Part shown: piece by piece, positions 14,809-16,850 of the stretch
How positions within the stretch are numbered: the stretch's first letter is position 1
How the letters are laid out: every line of letters starts with the position of its first letter
From: Pedobacter sp.
GTDB taxonomy: Bacteria; Bacteroidota; Bacteroidia; Sphingobacteriales; Sphingobacteriaceae
Assembly: GCA_028287885.1 (NCBI GenBank)
Contig: JAQBOT010000246.1
Span: 1 to 16,850, forward strand
Direction: 5' to 3'
Length of the DNA: 16,850 nt
Notes under the pieces: generated by a model
The model's database searches: none
What the model was told of the DNA's origin: nothing
Seen by the model: only the letters and a program-made list of their open reading frames with translations
Translations under genes and position numbers: made by a program

Positions 14809-16161
14809 TTACTTTTTATCTGGCTGAGCAAACAACTGATCTTTAGTGGTTTTCTCTACCTTCATTCCATCTTTCAAACGGTTCTGAATGGCAGAATAAG
14901 GTCCGCTTACCACTTCTGTTCCTGCCTTAAGGCCGGATTTTACAATGATGTATTGGTCGTTTTGAATACCTGTAGTCACTTCTACCTGTTTAACTTTGCC
15001 ATCGGCAAACGTATAGACGAATTGTTTAATTGTCTTGTCGTTTAGCTTCGATTTTTGTTTGTCAGCACTGCCTTCCGTGTCCGCCTTTGTATCTGTAGCT
15101 GTCTTGGTATTATTACCCGTAAATACAGCCTGTATCGGAACCGATAAGCCTTTCACAGATTCACTCTGGATGTCTACTGTCGCCGACAAGCCTGGTCTGA
15201 AAGGTGAAGGCAGATCTTTAGCACCACCTTTAATGTCGTTATAGGATTCAGCAACGATTCTAATCTTAACTAAAAAGTTCGTTACCTGATCTACCGAAGT
15301 ACTTGCGGTACCAATATCTTTAGATGAGCTTGCAATTTCAGTTACTATACCTTTGAACTTCTTGTCTGCAAAGGCATCAACTTCTATGGTCGCACTGTCG
15401 CCAACGTTTACACGGTTGATGTCGTTTTCATTTACATCAACGTCAACTTCCATGGACGACAAGTTTGATATCCTCATGATCTCTGTACCAGCAAATTGTG
15501 CCGTTCCTAGAATACGGTCGCCCAGCTCTACAGACAACTTTGAGATTACCCCATCAACCGGTGCGAAGATCGTCGCTTTTGCCAGGTTAGCACTTGCTTC
15601 CTGCACGTTTGCACCAGATTGCTCCAGGCCAAAACGCGCACCAATTACGTTCTGTTTTGCACTTTCCAGATTGGTCTTTGCAGTTGTATATGCAGCTTGC
15701 GCGGCGTCAAACTCAGCAGTGGAAATCACTTTCTTCTTGAAAAGCTCAACATTACGTTTGTAAGTCGCTTCTGCATTTACAAAGTTCGCTTGTGATTGCT
15801 TTAACTGCTGCTCTGAAGAAGCAACACTGGCTTTTTGCGAACTGTATGAAGCACGTGCGCGGTCGTAACCCGACTTTAAAACGTCTGGTCTTACCTTACA
15901 AAGCAATTGACCTTTCTTCACCACATCGCCTTCTTTTACGAGTAACTCTGTTACCTCTCCTGAAACCTCAGAACTTAATTTAACTTCCGTCTCTGGCTGG
16001 ATCTTTCCACTTGCAGTTACCGTTTCAATAACTGTTCTGTTGCCGGCCTTTTCTATTGTAACCTTTTCTACTTTCTCGCCTCCAATTGCTCCCGTGACTT
16101 TTAGTACAATAAGCAATGCAATGATTACCCCAATTGCTATAAGTATGTGTTTTAGTTTCAT
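14809..16161 (-). CDS. Periplasmic adaptor (membrane fusion protein) of a tripartite efflux system, MacA/HlyD type
   Basis: Links an inner-membrane pump to a TolC-like outer-membrane channel. The protein has 450 residues. One N-terminal membrane anchor is at 5-24. The split lipoyl/biotinyl-like domain is at about 59-90 (SSEVSGEVTELLVKEGDVVKKGQLL) and 197-228 (TIFAPVDGVISKLSVELGDRI). A long alpha-helical coiled-coil hairpin rich in Ala/Gln/Ser lies between them (about 95-195). The beta-barrel spans about 234-335 and the membrane-proximal domain about 338-436, with a polar low-complexity insert at 349-375. It follows the TolC-family gene by 64 bases. No pump gene is downstream; a terminator follows. 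MacA-like adaptors of ABC (MacB/FtsX-type) pumps look closest, but RND pairing is possible. The ATG at 16159-16161 follows an A/C-rich leader with no Shine-Dalgarno site. Confidence 0.92.
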   Translation of the reverse strand: MKLKHILIAIGVIIALLIVLKVTGAIGGEKVEKVTIEKAGNRTVIETVTASGKIQPETEVKLSSEVSGEVTELLVKEGDVVKKGQLLCKVRPDVLKSGYDRARASYSSQKASVASSEQQLKQSQANFVNAEATYKRNVELFKKKVISTAEFDAAQAAYTTAKTNLESAKQNVIGARFGLEQSGANVQEASANLAKATIFAPVDGVISKLSVELGDRILGTAQFAGTEIMRISNLSSMEVDVDVNENDINRVNVGDSATIEVDAFADKKFKGIVTEIASSSKDIGTASTSVDQVTNFLVKIRIVAESYNDIKGGAKDLPSPFRPGLSATVDIQSESVKGLSVPIQAVFTGNNTKTATDTKADTEGSADKQKSKLNDKTIKQFVYTFADGKVKQVEVTTGIQNDQYIIVKSGLKAGTEVVSGPYSAIQNRLKDGMKVEKTTKDQLFAQPDKK

Positions 16162-16225
16162 CTTGTTTGTTTGTTATTTGTTTAAGTATATGGAGCTGTG
16201 TATCTGTTTATTGAATAATTGAATA

Positions 16226-16850
16226 TTAGAACGTGATCTGCTTGCCCAGGTAGTAGTCAATTACTTTCGAACGGAAAAGCAGATCGTATTTGGATTGAAT
16301 GAAATCAATTTCCGCTCTGTTCATGTTTGTGCGGGCTGTATTGTAATCCAGGGAATTTACCAAACCTACGTTATAACGTTCTTCAATCACTGTAAAAGCA
16401 TCTTTCTGTGCATTGAAGGTGTTTAAGGTTGAACTATATCGGCTGTCTGCTGCTCTTAGATCGGCAACGGCCTGTGCAATAACTTTATTCAGGTTGTTCC
16501 TGGTAAGCTGCTCTTGAATCAGGTATCCCTGATAGGTAATCTTCGCCCTTCTAACATTCGACTTAGCCGAAAGACCATTAAAGATCGGAATTCGCAAGGA
16601 TACTCCAAAATTCTGATAGAAGTTATTGTTTACCTGATCAAAAAGATGTGCATCTTGGAAGCCTAACTGTGCTCCTTGTGAAGCAAGGTCATAAGAATAC
16701 CTGGTACCTACACCACCACCTAACGTAATGGTCGGAAATAAACGTCCTTTTGCAACAGCAACGCCTTTTTCAGCAGCTTCGCGTTTTAAACTCGCCAATT
16801 TGATGTCGGGAAAGAAAGATACGGAGGAATTGAATACTTCATTAACATTG
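16226..16850 (-). CDS. TolC-family outer-membrane efflux protein, N-terminus beyond window
   Basis: Outer-membrane channel/periplasmic tunnel protein (PF02321). The last 207 residues are visible; the frame is open through 16850. The apparent TTG start at 16798 is internal: upstream codons read FFPDIKLASLKREAAEKG, the typical start of an OEP repeat. Typical features are GRLFPTITLGGGVGTRYSY, a strand FGVSLRIPIFNGLSAKSNVRRAK, long amphipathic helices, and ERYNVGLVNSLDYNTARTNMNRAEIDFIQSKYDLLFRSKVIDYYLG near the C-terminus. It is upstream of the adaptor gene in the same direction, so the two probably form an operon supplying the outer and periplasmic parts of one efflux system. Confidence 0.9.
   Translation of the reverse strand, partial: NVNEVFNSSVSFFPDIKLASLKREAAEKGVAVAKGRLFPTITLGGGVGTRYSYDLASQGAQLGFQDAHLFDQVNNNFYQNFGVSLRIPIFNGLSAKSNVRRAKITYQGYLIQEQLTRNNLNKVIAQAVADLRAADSRYSSTLNTFNAQKDAFTVIEERYNVGLVNSLDYNTARTNMNRAEIDFIQSKYDLLFRSKVIDYYLGKQITF

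Noticed and set aside
16796..16798. TTG at 16798 as start of the TolC-family gene
   Set aside because: The frame is open through the window edge, and the upstream residues (FFPDIK) fit the OEP domain, so the gene is truncated rather than started here.

Overview
The window looks like chromosome of a Bacteroidota bacterium, most likely Sphingobacteriaceae (Pedobacter or Mucilaginibacter type). The evidence is TAnnTTTG -7 promoter boxes without clear Shine-Dalgarno sites, a DUF4293 membrane protein, a TonB-dependent receptor with an N-terminal carboxypeptidase-regulatory-like domain, a DEAD-box helicase with an Arg/Gly-rich tail, and a secreted multi-domain GH29 fucosidase beside a FucP-type sugar permease. 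The genus is an inference from gene content only.

Region 1 (1-6874, all minus strand, read right to left) is a directional series. It runs truA (tRNA pseudouridine synthase), then after 1 nt an MdlB/YheH-like ABC exporter, then after 12 nt dctA (C4-dicarboxylate symporter), then after 96 nt a secreted GH29 alpha-L-fucosidase, then after 293 nt fucP (truncated by the window edge). The first three are probably co-transcribed. The last two form a fucose unit: the fucosidase releases L-fucose outside the inner membrane and FucP imports it. The gap between them holds a remnant of the C-terminal Fn3-like domain of a GH3 glycosidase and a perfect short hairpin in the fucP leader.

Region 2 (6880-9503, plus strand) has a DUF4293 membrane protein divergent from truA, then a DEAD-box RNA helicase closed by a strong bidirectional terminator. 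A TAnnTTTG box lies only 5 nt upstream of the TTG start of truA, which suggests a leaderless or nearly leaderless mRNA.

Region 3 (9504-13375) has a TonB-dependent receptor without a SusD partner (minus strand), divergent from an unrecognised six-helix membrane protein with conserved-looking Asp/His/Glu residues (plus strand). The membrane protein gene is followed by a minus-strand terminator-like hairpin and a 17-bp perfect inverted repeat.

Region 4 (13376-16850, minus strand) reads TolC-family outer-membrane protein (5' truncated), periplasmic adaptor, a strong terminator, gpsA (glycerol-3-phosphate dehydrogenase), then a small secreted basic protein. The terminator lies inside the apparent N-terminal extension of gpsA, which fixes the gpsA start at 14734. 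It also implies that gpsA is expressed by read-through or from an unseen promoter.

Most of the window is ordinary core and carbohydrate/transport content. I see no CRISPR array, phage, insertion sequence, tRNA or rRNA, and no clear new defence or biosynthetic system. The least explained items are the membrane protein at 12550-13230, the inverted repeat at 13269-13323, the GH3 fossil at 643-810 and the gpsA/terminator arrangement.
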